Assembly (NCBI GenBank): GCA_003013855.2
Contig: PVNU02000866.1
Span: forward strand, 1-64,000
Direction of reading: 5' to 3'
DNA: 64,000 nucleotides
DNA from: Liriodendron chinense
Lineage: Eukaryota > Streptophyta > Magnoliopsida > Magnoliales > Magnoliaceae
The notes below the pieces were generated by a model. That model did no database searches. It saw only the letters and a program-made list of their open reading frames with translations, and was not told the origin of the DNA. Position 1 is the stretch's first letter. Every line of letters begins with the position of its first letter. The position numbers and the translations under genes are program-made. Of the stretch, positions 1 through 10,854 are shown piece after piece.

Positions 1-1487
1 TTGGGCCGACCGGTCTTGACCGGTCGGCTAGGCTGGTCCGACCGGTCATGACCGGTCGGACAGCCCTCCCATCAGACAGTGAAACTATCTGTCTTTCTTG
101 GCTCTTTTGGCCGACCGGTCGGGACTGGTCGGCAGAGCCATTTTTTGCCCGTTTTCTGACCGTTGGAACTCATTTTCTTATATATATGGATCTCGATTTT
201 TTGGCATTGGAGAGAGGTTTTTGAGAGCCCATTACCCACACCTTTTGTACATCTTTAGGGCCTCAAGAGGAGGAGTTTCAAGTCATATCCCTTGTGTTTA
301 ATCACAAGTGAGGGCATTCAAATGCAAACTAAGAGATGCCTTGATTCCTCTCTCAATTCTAGAGGTAAGACACTATACCATATAGGCATATCTCTTGTTC
401 AAGACCTCTAGAAGACCCTCTAGGTGAATCTCCTAGTTAGAACAAGCTACATATCTCATGTAGGAGATTCAACCATCCTCCTATCACCTTGGGCATCTCA
501 AAGGCATCACATGCGAGGTGTTTGATCAAGTGTGGCTGAGGCATTAGCGACGCAACGGTAACATGATCGTGGGAGCAAGGGAAGCTGATTGAAGCACGGG
601 AGAGTGGAGATCAAGCAACCCAAATCGCGCTAAAGAAGGGGCTCATCCGACAAGTAAGGTTGTCCTTTTTGAGAGTCCATTTAGAGTTTGTTTGTCAAAC
701 TCGATTTAGGGACGTTAACCGTTCATTGGCCCATTTGCCGGGCCTAAACTAAGTCTCCAAGGGGGAGCCTCCGACACGGGAGAGAGCGTGCGTCCGGTTG
801 AGAATTAGCCTATGTCCAAACTACTCCGTTTCGGTTGAGAGTTAGCCCTTTGTCCAAAACTCCGGTTATGGTTGAGAGGTGGACCGGTAAAACCTTCGTG
901 TAAAGGTTGAGAGGTGAACCTCATTTAAAACCTCTGATAGTGAATGCCGGTGTGCTCAAAGGAGTTGAGTACTTGAACCGGGAGTGGAGTAGACCCAAAG
1001 TCGAACCACTATACATGCTTGTATTGTGATTGATTTGAGCAAATTGATATCTTAGCATTGGATGTTTAATTGTTTAATTATGAATGCTTGATAGGAATGT
1101 ATGCTAGGCACTAGATTGGCACATCCACACACAAGATGTACTTTCACTAGTAGTGTAGACTTGATCTCATTGATCCATTCTCATAAGTCTACATAGGTTG
1201 CATAGGTTAGGAGCTTGATTAGTTAAATCATTTATTTACCTATGCATGCTTAGACTAGGATTGTTTATTGCCTAACCATATGCTAGTCTTGTGATTGGAC
1301 CCACTTAGGCTTGAAAGCCGAAGTTTTCTTGCTTACTTAGTTTAATTTGTTGAATTGTGTAAGTAGGTGAAAAGAATTTCAAAAAGGTCCTAATCACACC
1401 CCCTCCTATAGGTTTAGCCATAATTCTAGTTGCTCTTTAAGCTTCCGAACATACGTAGGTGTCGTGTTGACTACCGACGTACTTTCA
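1..1487 (+). repeat. Partial LTR, probably Ty1/copia (3' portion)
   Basis: No coding frame of note. A TATA-like run (TATATATA) lies at 179-187. Two features recall plant copia LTRs: a stretch around 985-1040 with a 'gggagtggagtagaccc...cgaaccactat' pattern, and a CACACCCCCTCC tract near 1394-1406 close to the 3' end. The right border is set at about 1487, where homology to the L2 LTR begins. The left end lies outside the window, so no TSD or partner LTR can be tested. The copia assignment is by resemblance only. It could also be a gypsy LTR fragment. Confidence 0.45.
5..139. repeat. Cluster of three GACCGGTC palindromes in the copia-like LTR
   Basis: Three hairpin-capable inverted repeats at about 5-28, 36-61 and 109-133 share the arm CCGACCGGTC facing GACCGGTCGG (one arm of the third has a single C-to-T change), with a 2-nt loop (TT, AT, GG). 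The second is flanked further out by GGCT (31-34) and AGCC (62-65), and the third by GGCTCT (100-105) and AGAGCC (134-139), so the stems extend with bulges. The cluster ends about 40 bp before the TATA-like run. The same motif occurs in three Athila-type LTRs in this window. Confidence 0.85.
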
Positions 1488-1735
1488 GTTTGGAGGGGTG
1501 ACTTGCTGGAAGGCACTCCATGGTTTCTTAGTGCAACCAGGGCTAGTGACCGTCTCGTGTTTGGATGGGTGACTTGCTAGAAGGCACTCCATGGTTTCTT
1601 AGTGCAACCAGGGCCATTGACCGTCTCGTGTTTGGATGAGTGACTTGCTGGAAGGCACTCCATGGTTTCTTAGTGCAACCAAGGCCAGTGATTGTCTCGG
1701 TATGGACAGGTGATTTACTGGAAGACACTTATTAC
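1488..1735. repeat. 71-bp tandem repeat, about 3.4 copies
   Basis: The string CACTCCATGG recurs at 1514, 1585 and 1656, and a decayed CACTT follows at 1726, giving a period of 70-71 bp. Each unit has GTGCAACCAGGGC and GTGACTTGCTGGAAGG-like blocks. The position corresponds to a stretch of the L1 LTR (19670-19980) that also contains repeated GTGCAACTCTGGGC/GGTGACC blocks. I take it as the L2 version of an LTR-internal repeat. Confidence 0.85.
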
Positions 1736-3088
1736 CTTAGCTACTCAACTGACGGATCCCGCTTTGGATAGGACACACATCAACTGGTCTTAATGATAAA
1801 GTATTTCAGACATTTTAGAACTCTTTGATTACCATAGTTCCCTTTGATTTAGTTTCGTATCTCGTTCCGGGATGAAATAAATTATGCAAATGAGTACAGT
1901 ACAAAGTAAATATGCTTTATGCATGCTCAAGAGAGGATTACATTTATGCTAGATGTTCACTGTATCAGACAAATTATGCATTTGATTTGATGATTTTCTT
2001 CGTGTATAAACTTTGTGTCATCGATATTTTTATCTTTGCGTCTTTAAGATCGCAATTGATTTCATCTGGCATTGGTAGATTTTTGAGCCAATAGGGCACT
2101 TCCCAAGGTTGAAAACGACTACATAATGGACCTGTTTGTGGTTTGATTGGAGCATTCGATAGATACCGTCGATGATTGTCTTCGAATAGGGACGAATCAT
2201 GTCTACGAAGGTCGCAATGCGATCGCATTTCGATTTGCCTAGCGCCAGTTGATTTTCGAGCCGATAGGGCACTTTTCAGGGTTGAAAATGGCTAAGTAGT
2301 GGGTCTACTGACCGCTTAATTTGGGTTCTCAAAGATCCTGAGACCAGGTAATCTCGTTGTTATGCATGATTATGGTATATCATGTTATGGTGGAGAGAAG
2401 TTTCCCTCTCGGGGTCGGTCAAATTCCGCCCGATTCCCCTCTATTTTAGCCATTTCCGGCTCTTTCGGAAGGATTTTCGAGATTTGTAATTTTGACTAAG
2501 TGTTGACCTTTTTTTATCAAATTGCTGATTTGACCCACTTAACATTGACTGTTAGCGAATCTGGTCCGGAGGATGGATAGAGGGTATTGATATGTGTCTA
2601 GGAGGATCAGTTTGATCTAAAGGAGATCCAGATCGACCGCGGGCCACGCCATGGAAGGTCTCACACCCCAACCAGCGTTTGGGTGCACCTTGGGTGAGTG
2701 GGCGCATGTGGGAGCTGTATGCTTGGTGGTGGGCGCATGTGCTCACTCTCACAGGCGCATGTGCCCTGCCCCAAATGCATGTGGGAGAGAAGTGAGGAGA
2801 GAGAGTGAATGGAAGGGAGATGGGCGCATGTCACTGCCCCTTGGGCGCATGTGGCATGAGGGAGTGAGGAGAAAGAGAGAATTGGAGAAAGATGGGTGCA
2901 TGTCCTCCACTTAGGGATTTTTGAGAATTTCATCCCTTCCCTCCTTGCATTTTTGCCCCCGGCGAAGGCATCCGGCAAGGTGTGGGAGCATGTGAATAGT
3001 CGACGGAGGATTCCGACAAGGGTTTTAGCTTGCTCTGACGATCCTTTCCAGAAAATGAATCCTCTCTCTTCTCAACAGGTGAGTGCAC

Positions 3089-3096
3089 TATTTATA
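3089..3096 (-). promoter_or_regulatory. LTR TATA box of L2
   Basis: TATAAATA on the minus strand (TATTTATA on plus). The same box occurs at matching places in both L1 LTRs (21734-21741 and 33298-33305). It lies about 1 kb into the LTR from the TGTTGGGG end, which would make that 1 kb the U3 region. Confidence 0.55.
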
Positions 3097-4071
3097 GCAA
3101 TTTAATTGGGTCCCGGGTCCAAGAAAGTAGAAAATTCACGAGCGCATGCATTTGGAGTGGGGAGTCATGCGCATGTCACCATGCATCAGGCGCATGTGGC
3201 TTGGTGTGGCCACATGTTCCCCTGGTGTGGGCGCATGTGGCCTTTGTGGTGGGTGCATGTTGCCCCATTTAGCATCATTCTGATTTTTTTTTTAAATTAT
3301 TTTTATGTTTTCTCAAATCAAAAGAGGGGGAGAATGTACCTCATGCGCATGTGGTGAGAGGGCAAATGCATGTCTCCTAATGACATCCGCATGTGGAGAG
3401 AGAGGGGTGTATGCATATTCCAACACTTAGAAATTTCTCAACTTTAGCTTTGACGGGCGACCTCTAGAGGACGGTTACTCTTTCGGGGATCGAAGTCACT
3501 GATGCCAAGCCATTTTTAGGCCATGATCAACCTCTTGAATGAATGGGGTGGGGTACCGATGGTCATCTGTTGTGAATTTTGGTAGTTCCTTACCAATTTG
3601 GACCCTCCTGATCGGCTCTTTGCATAGGAATATTGCTTTGGGAAGCGGGCACATGGAAATATGCATAACAAGGACTTTAAACTTACTAGTTAAGATTTTT
3701 TGGGCATTCCGGATCATTTAGCGACCATACACATGTCTGATTCCACTCCGAAATGGTACCTGTAGGCTTTCGGGCCCTTTTAGTCAGCTCCGAACAGGGG
3801 TAAACACATGTTTTGGTGCGCGCAAGTAAAGATGAGCACCACGCAATTTCAAAACTTGTAGGTGAAGGGTTTTAGGGCGTTCCGAATCATTTGGCGGTGA
3901 TCTGCATGTCCGACTCTGCTTTGAAATAGCTTTCATGGGTTTTGGTCACGATCACGTATGTTAGCTTGCACTGGCATTTTCGGAGCATTTTAGATCTCGA
4001 AATTGGTCTGAATCATCGTAGATGGACCGCTGAGTACTGTTTTATAATGGGTGTGAATTTGAGCCCCAACA

Positions 4072-4122
4072 AGTACCCAACACACACACACACACCCCCC
4101 CCCCCCCCCCCCCCCCCCCCCC
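4072..4122 (-). repeat. Expanded polypurine tract / microsatellite of L2
   Basis: Directly inside the LTR end is (CA)n followed by an uninterrupted run of 28 C (4095-4122); on the minus (sense) strand this reads G28 then (TG)n. The equivalent PPT of L1 has only seven G. It is best read as slippage expansion of the plus-strand primer site. A sequencing or assembly artefact in the homopolymer is possible. Confidence 0.75.
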
Positions 4123-4133
4123 GGCGCGTTGCG

Positions 4134-4215
4134 ATGGATGCTTACGTCAAGCCAGTGCAGTGCACCGGTCCCCAAGCTCAAGTATAAATACGGGACTCAC
4201 TGAGTCATTTGGTCA
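4134..4215 (+). promoter_or_regulatory. Plus-strand core promoter of the antisense PMD gene (L2 copy)
   Basis: ACGTCA (4144-4149), GTGCACCGGTCC, TATAAATA (4183-4190) and TGAGTCA (4201-4207) occur in the same order as at 22851-22940 in L1, and the TATA-to-TGAGTCA spacing is identical (11 bp). The block faces away from the LTR, toward the PMD reading frame at 15494, which is now separated from it by the A1 insertion. ACGTCA and TGAGTCA resemble bZIP-type sites. Promoter function is inferred from conservation and TATA placement. Confidence 0.6.
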
Positions 4216-4602
4216 TTTCCGAATCAAGAAAAGCAAATTTTCAGAGGTGAGAGAGCTTCTCATAAGGGAGTGGGTGCATGTGGTTCCCCCATGGGTGCAT
4301 GTAGTATTCCAGCCATTTTTTCCAGCGAAGGGTTTCTACACTTGGTGCATGGGATCTTGCTCCTGGGCGCATGTACGCTCCAAATGATGGTGGTGGGCGC
4401 ATGGCCACTCTCCTAGGCGCATGTGAGATTTTCCAAGGGGCTAGGCGCATGTTGCTTTGCTCCATAGAGTGTCAGGCGCATGTTGCTTTAGATGCATGAT
4501 GTAGCGCACCTTTGTTTTAAAACTCTGGGAGTTAAAGTGATGTGGGCAAGGAGGGGTATCACATGCGCCTGGGGCTCTGAGGGGATTTTATTTTTGTGCA
4601 CT
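4216..4602. other. L2 internal leader, no gene
   Basis: Untranslated-looking sequence continuing L2 to the A1 insertion point. It holds about six copies of the (G)GCGCATGTG motif also abundant in the LTR. The last five bases, GCACT (4598-4602), form the left TSD of A1. Confidence 0.6.
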
Positions 4603-6174
4603 TGTTGAGCTCTTAATTGTGCATATTCTAACCCCAATTCATCACTCATTATGCATGGTTATCATGATTTATAGACTAATCTAATGCATGGATTTGTGAT
4701 TGTAGGGATGAGAGAGAGGATTCATTAAATTGAAGACTTAAAGACGCCATTTACAAGCAAAGAAGATCAAAGGACTAAGCATCAAAGGATGAAAGAAAGA
4801 AGTCAGAGAAAAGAAGAAAGAAAGCAGAAGAATGTGCCCAAGACCGGTCATCCATAGCCCAGGACCGGTCGTCCAACCAGTCCGATCACTCAACAGAGGG
4901 GCCCTGCGGCCACAACTCACTGGACTGTCCAAGACCGGTCGTACGACCGGTCGTCCACTACTCAGACCGGTCGTGCGACCGGTCCTTGAATTAAATTTGT
5001 GGACACAGAATTTCCCAAAACTCTCTGGACATTTTTCGCACTTTTGCGACTGGTCGTGCGACCGATCGTCCAGGAGTTCAGACCGGTCGTGCGACCGGTT
5101 ATCCGCGTAATGATGCGTGTTCTTCAAGCTCCGGATTTCTCTGCACAGTGCACAACCTTATGCAAATTCTGGACGATTCCGATGTTGCGGAGCTTCCCCA
5201 CTATAAAAGGACACCTAAGAGCTTTTCCTAGGGCATCGAAGAACGGGTTAAGCACGGTGGGAGGCAGCGGAAGTGGATTTCGGAGTTCCACAACTCCTCC
5301 TAGTTTGTTTGCTGTTTTTATGTTTTCCTTAGTTTGTTTCATGTTTCCTTGGATCATGAAAGGCTAAACCTCTTAGCTAGGGCTAAGAGGTGAAGCTTGT
5401 AGTGAATCTAAGATGTTTCAATTTGTTTAAGTTGCTTTTAAGTTGGATTTCATGTTTAAGAACAATGGTTTGAAGTTTAATTCAAGTTCTAAGTAGTTTT
5501 TCTTAGTCTTATGATGACTCATGGATGTTTGGAAGAAGTGCTTGAGTTCTTAATTGTTGTGAACTAATCTAGACCTGTATGATCTGAGGAATCGGAATAC
5601 GCTCTAGATTCATGATCTTCATGTGGGAACTTCCTGCCAAAGTTCTATTTTCTGGATTTCTGAACTATGTGAGATTATGTATGTGATTTGAATCAAGTTC
5701 AAATCATAATCCAGTTTTGTCTTATGACAGGATTTAATGATGTTTATGATTGTGATCTTAGCCTATTGGAATTGGGACTGACCTATGTAATTGAGTATGC
5801 TCGTCCTAGCTTGCATTGAGTGAATCATATACATGGATCTTACATATGGCAGATTGTTGGTTTAACTGATCTATCATCCGACTAGATAGATCTTAATTTC
5901 GATTCTAGTTGAGAAAGTGTGAGACTACAGTGAATTGAGCATCAAGGATTGCTACAAGTGGATCCTTGAACCCTTAGTGCCTTTTTATTAATTGATTACT
6001 TCAGTTTAGTTCAAAATTGCTATTTACATCAATCTTCTCAAAATCTGGTTGTTAGCTTTTCAATAGAAACTATTGGAAGTATTTATGAATTCCTACATAA
6101 GTCCCTGTAGATTGACCTCGGTCTTACCGAGATTATTACTACATCACAACCCTACACACTTGGGGAAGCGAACA
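4603..6174 (+). repeat. A1 5' LTR
   Basis: 1572 bp. TG...CA ends, TATAAAA at 5202-5208. The U3 region upstream of the TATA holds four or five GACCGGTC palindromes. The 3' end has the GGGAAGCGAACA signature shared with A2 and A3. Confidence 0.95.
4841..5100. repeat. GACCGGTC palindrome array in A1 U3
   Basis: The A1 palindromes are centred on CGTACG or CGTGCG: 4933-4952 is a perfect 20-bp palindrome; 4965-4984, 5048-5067 and 5081-5100 are close variants with a 2-nt TG centre. Isolated or damaged units lie at 4841-4895. The array ends about 100 bp before the TATA box. The matching array in the 3' LTR is at 13571-13830, where 13591-13614 is a 24-bp palindrome around a TC centre. Confidence 0.85.
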
Positions 6175-6180
6175 AGTTTT

Positions 6181-6198
6181 CGACGCTGTTGCCGGGGA
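6181..6198 (+). promoter_or_regulatory. A1 primer-binding site (tRNA-Asp type, mutated)
   Basis: Matches TGGCGCCGTTGCCGGGGA, complementary to the plant tRNA-Asp 3' end and typical of Athila, at 15 of 18 positions. All three mismatches are transitions. It starts six bases after the LTR end. Confidence 0.8.
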
Positions 6199-6745
6199 CT
6201 TTGACAGTTTTTCACAAAATTTTTGAAAATGGTATCTATTTAGGATTTTTAGGATTCTAGTATTAACTTAGTTTGTTTTGTTTGATTTTTCTTTTGCAGG
6301 GATTTCTAGGAAGCTAAAGAAGACATAAGGATCTCAAGTGCCAAGTCAGGTTTTATCTTTCTAACTTTACTCTTCTTCTTCTCCTATTCATGCCTATCGT
6401 ATTCATTTCTTGTATAGTGCGTGGAGAGTCCTTTTTGGATCTTTGATAGGTTGGCCTTGTGCCACCTGGATTCCTATTGGTCGGCTCTGTCGTCTTGGAT
6501 CACCTTGTGCTCAGAGATTTCTCTTCTCACCTGTACTCCTCTTTCTTCTTTTTCTGCACTTTTCTCAAAGGACTTAAAGAGTGGGTGGGGAGTTCTCTGA
6601 ACCCCTATTGACCAGGAGAAATCGGTCTCTATCCTTGCTTCTGGCCTAGCCATTGCAAGACACCTTGTGCTTCGGTCTTAGAGAAGAGTAAAGAAAGGAA
6701 GGAAGAATTCTTCTTTCCTTTTTGTTTCATTCTTTTAGGATTTGC
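6199..6745 (+). other. A1 untranslated leader with possible mini-intron
   Basis: About 550 bp between PBS and gag. GTATCT at 6232 and TTTTGCAG ending at 6299 could bound a 68-bp intron; the same pair is present in A2, and a comparable pair in A3. The rest is pyrimidine-rich with no long frame. Confidence 0.4.
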
Positions 6746-8130
6746 ATGCCACATTGGGCTCGGGATTCCAATAACCGACTCATTAGTGAAGGGGGAATAG
6801 TAGAAGGAATTGACAGAGAACCACGTGCTAGGAGACACCTAACTTCTCCAATTTTGTCTGAAAATACAGCTATAAATCAACCTAATCCGATGGCCAATCA
6901 AAATCTGGGCCAAAACCAAACCGAAACGGGAGATAATGTGGTTGAGAATGTTCCCCGACCAAGAACATTACGTGATTACTTGCAACTAGCAAGAGCGAGC
7001 ACTCCCTCATGCATAGTTTCTCCACAAAATGCAGGAAATTTAGATTTGAAACTGGGAGTAATCCAACTCCTCCTGAGATTCCATGGATTAGACAGTGAGA
7101 GTACTTATCAACACCTTAAGGAATTTGATGAGGTAATAACCACCATGCACTTTACAAATGTAACTGATGATGTGGTTAGGCTTAAATTATTTTCTTTTAC
7201 CCTTAAAGATAAAGCTAAAGGTTGGCTTCATGCATTAAGGCCAAGATCAATTGGTGCATGGACTGATATGCATAGGGAATTCATAAAAAAAATTCTTCCC
7301 TACTCACAAAACGAACATATTGAGGCGCCTTATCATGAACTTTGCCCAAAAAGAAGATGAGACCTTCTTCCAATGTTGGGAGAGGTTTAAGGACTTGTTA
7401 AATGCATGCCCACATCATGGCTATGAAATTTGGCGGGTTATAAGCTTTTTCTATAAAGGACTGACTTCACCCATGCGCCAATTCATAGAGATGATGTGTA
7501 ATGGGGAGTTCATGAATAAGGAAGCCGATGAAGTATGGGAATATTTGGAGGAATTGGTTGAGAATGCACAGTCTTGGGATACATCTAAACCTACAAATTC
7601 CAAGACTAGCCAACAAAGGGAAAAAGGAGGAATTTATGTCCTATCAAAAGAGGATAACATAAGTGCATGGGTGGCTAGCCTCATAAGAAAAGTTGAGGCC
7701 ATGAAATTAAAGAAATGAGAGACGATCAACTCTAATGACGTTGAAACTGTTTGTGGAATTTGTGCCGAAAATCAACATGCAACACACGATTGTCCACAAT
7801 TTCAGCAGTCCAAGACATCTTACAAGAATAATCAAATGCCATAAACAGTTATCAACGGCAATTTGGTGCTCCAAACTCAAACACGTTTAATTCTAGTTGG
7901 AAGAACCATCCCAACTTCAGTTGGAGGAATGGACCCACTGCGAATGCAAATAATATCCCTCAAGCTCAACCTATATTAGGTCCATCTCTAGTCATTACAC
8001 CAAAAGTTACGCTAGAAGAGATGTTGGGTGCATTTGTATCGGTTCAAGCTGAGTATAACAAGACTAATTCTCTGAAAATAGATGGGTTCATGCAAGAGCA
8101 ATTGAAATTCAAGAACTCAAGACATCAATG
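6746..8130 (+). pseudogene. gag: A1 gag (capsid/nucleocapsid), broken
   Basis: The start is the ATG of MPHWARDSNN, at the same place as in A2 (45524). The capsid part shows the Athila-type stretch ending in FKDLLNACPHHGYE. The nucleocapsid zinc knuckle is C-X2-C-X4-H-X4-C (CGICAENQHATHDC, near 7750). Breaks: an extra A in the run near 7290 shifts frame; TGA at 7716-7718 replaces a glycine codon of A2; small deletions follow near 7800 and 8110. It would package element RNA in virus-like particles. It cannot make a full protein. Confidence 0.9.
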
Positions 8131-8132
8131 AA

Positions 8133-9260
8133 TTGAAAACCTCAATGGCTAGGGTTGAATCTCACCTCAGTGTTAGGGAGAAAGGCACACTTCCTGCCCA
8201 ACCTCTTCCTAACCCAAGAACCCAATTTGAGATACAAGATGCAAGCTCATCCTCCCAACATATGAAGCAAGTTCAAGCTATCACCACTTTGAGAAGTGGG
8301 AAAATAGTTGATAAATCTAATCCGGTGAAGGCCCTAAAGCCTAAGGATCCGAAAAATTCCAAAGAGGATGATAGCTCAAACAACACTCCACAAGAGAAAA
8401 ACCCGGAAAGGCAATACAAGCAGGTTGCCCCGTTTCCCCAAAAGTTGATTTCACCCAAACCTTTAGACAAAAACCTGAAAATTTTAGAGGTTTTCAAGCA
8501 GGTGAAGATCAACATTCCATTGTTGGATGCTATAAAGCAAATACCATCCTATGCCAAATTTCTAAAGGAATTGTGCACAGTCAAAAGGAAACACAATGTT
8601 CACAACAAAGTACTTTTGACTGAGAATTTGAGCGCTATTATCAAACAAGAGGTGCCCCAAAAATACAAGGATCCGGGTAGTCCAACCATCTCATGCATCA
8701 TAGGAGACTACCGGATTAAACAAACCTTACTCGATTTGGGGGCAAGTGTGAACCTCATTCCATACTCGGTTTACGAACAACTTGGGTTAGGTGAATTGAA
8801 ACCTACCAAAACCACACTCTAACATGCTGATAGATCCATTCGTATACCGAGAGGAGTGATTGAGGATGTTTTAGTCCAAGTTGATAAATTCTACTACCTA
8901 GTAGACTTTATTGTCTTGGATACACATCTCGTGATAGGTACCGGTGCTCAAATTCCCGTCATACTTGGCTGCCCTTTTCTATCTACTTCCAATGCGATTA
9001 TCAATTGTAGAAACGGGCTTGTACAAATGTCCTTTGGAAATATGACTCTTAAGCTGAATATATTTGATTTATGCAAACAACCACGGGAGGTTGATGATGA
9101 GATCCACGAGATAAATATGATTGAATCACTCGTGGAAGATACATTCCCCTTGTCATTATATTCCGACCATTTGGAGGCATGTGTGGCCCACTCTCATGAG
9201 ATAAATGATAACACAATACGAGAGATGGATGCCATGTTAGATGTGATGCCGGGTACTTGA
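8133..9260 (+). pseudogene. pol: A1 protease region, broken
   Basis: Continues gag-pol in the frame of 8133. The aspartic protease core DLGASVNLIPYS is present near residues 205-216 of this segment, DLGAS being the usual Athila form of D-T/S-G-A/S. The flap region and ILG-x-PFL follow. TAA at 8820-8822 replaces CAA of A2. The conserved R of ILGRPFL is C here. It overlaps the long linker before RT, whose ends match A2 closely. Confidence 0.9.
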
Positions 9261-9297
9261 TAACAAAAGATGGAGGGCCCTATTTGAGCCTTTACCC

Positions 9298-10424
9298 GTA
9301 AACGAGAACAAGCCCCTTCCATCCAACATCAAGGCACTAACACTCGACCTAAAACCATTACCAAGTGAGTTGAAATATGTCTATTTAGGTCGACATGAGA
9401 CATATCCGGTGGTGATTTCTTCCCACTTGGATGAAGAACAAGAGAGTAGGCTACTTGCCACTCTAATAGAGCACAAGAATGCCATTGGGTGGTTGATTGC
9501 GGATCTCAAAGGCATAGACCCACTGATTTGTACTCATCGCATACACCTTGAGGAGAATGCGAAGATATCTAGGCAACCACAAAGATGACTCAATCCAAAC
9601 ATGAAGGATGTGATTAAGGCCGAAGTGGTGAAACTATTGGATGTGGGTATTATTTACCCAATATCCGATAGTCAATGGGTGAGCCCAACCCAAGTGGTGC
9701 CTAAGAAATCTAGAATCACTATCGTAGCCAATGCCAATAATGAACTCGTACCAACCAAAGTCACTACCGGTTGGAGAATGTGCATTGACTACGGGAAGCT
9801 AAACACTGTCACGAGGAAAGACCACTTCCCCCTACCATTTGTTGATCAAATTTTAGAAATGTTGGCGGGTCATTCCCATTTTTCTTCCTTGATGGCTATT
9901 CAGGGTACAGCCAAATAGAGATCGCCCGTGAAGACCAAGAAAAGACTATATTCACATGTCCATTCGGCACTTTCGCCTATCGACGGATCCCGTTTGGACT
10001 ATGCAATGCCCCTGCCACCTTTCAGCGTTGTATGATGAGTATCTTTTCTGATATGGTGGGGACAATTCTTGAAGTCTTCATGAATGATTTCTCAGTATTT
10101 GGTTGTAGCTTTGATGAGTGCCTTGTGCACTTGAAATCTGTGTTGAAAAGATGTGAAGAGAAGAACCTTGTGTTGAATTAGGAGAAGTGTCACTTTATGG
10201 TTCAAAAGGGAATTGTACTTGGTCACATCGTCTCACAAAACGGAATTGAGGTGGACAAACTGAAAATCGATCTTATCTCTAACCTTCCACCACCCAAGAG
10301 CATACGAGATGTGAGGTCCTTTTTGGGACACGCAGGATTTTATGTAACCTACTTCAAAAGGAAAATTCTTTTGAGTGGAATGAAGATTGTCAAAATGCTT
10401 TTAACACACTTAAAGGTATGTTGA
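9298..10424 (+). pseudogene. pol: A1 reverse transcriptase, broken
   Basis: RT motifs follow the family order: WRMCIDYGKLN, the HFPLPFVDQIL block, a frameshift (1-nt deletion near 9885) in the following SFLDGYSGYNQ region, then the catalytic box. That box reads FMND instead of FMDD (aspartate codon changed to AAT at 10083-10085). TGA at 9586-9588 replaces CGA of A2, and TAG at 10179-10181 replaces TGG. Near 10340 a 43-bp deletion relative to A2 is flanked by TTTA repeats. Non-functional. Confidence 0.9.
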
Positions 10425-10450
10425 CATGTGCTCCCATAATGTAACCACCT

Positions 10451-10850
10451 GATTGGAGCCTTCCTTTTGAGATTATGTGCGATGCAAGAGACTATGCTAT
10501 TGGGGCCGTGCTGGGTCAAAGAAAAGATAAGAAGCCATGCGTTATCTACTATGCAAGTAGAACCTTAAACTCGGCCCAAGCAAACTACACTACTACAGAA
10601 AAAGAACTTTTAGCCGTAGTTTTTATCTTAGACAAGTTTAGGTCCTACTTGATTGGATCCAAGATCATTATATTCACTGACCATGCCGTGATTAAGTACC
10701 TTCTCTCTAAGAAGGATGCTAAACCGCGGTTGTTAAGATGGATCCTTTTACTCTAGGAATTTGACATAGAGATACGTGATAAGGAGTAGAAAATGTAGTC
10801 GCTGACCATCTCTCTCGACTTGTTCTCACTGATTCCCCTGAAACGACCGC
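10451..10850 (+). pseudogene. pol: A1 RNase H, broken
   Basis: Contains MCDARDYAIGAVLGQ (first catalytic Asp), TEKELLAVVF (Glu) and FTDHAVIKYLL (Asp), as expected for a gypsy RNase H that removes the RNA strand of the hybrid. A stop at 10754-10756 and a small deletion near 10785 (GVEN region) break the connection to the integrase. Confidence 0.88.
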
Positions 10851-10854
10851 GATC

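Larger units (their letters stand above)
1488..4071 (-). repeat. L2 LTR, truncated (TGTTGGGG end intact)
   Basis: In the minus direction this LTR begins TGTTGGGGCTC at 4071, exactly like both L1 LTRs, and carries the same landmarks: repeated GGCGCATGTG motifs (2690-3430), a minus-strand TATA box, and blocks around 2040-2300 and 3660-3960 matching the tandem repeats of the L1 LTR. The L1 LTRs are 3763 and 3815 bp. This copy keeps about 2.6 kb and loses its far end where the copia-like LTR begins. It contains no credible protein-coding gene. Confidence 0.8.

Noticed and set aside
2651..2978. Overlapping ORFs on both strands rich in His/Cys/Met
   Set aside because: They are translations of the GGCGCATGTG repeats of the LTR and are not conserved between LTR copies.
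3942..4187. Proline-rich ORF
   Set aside because: The proline run is translation of the C28 homopolymer at the L2 PPT; no homologous frame in L1.
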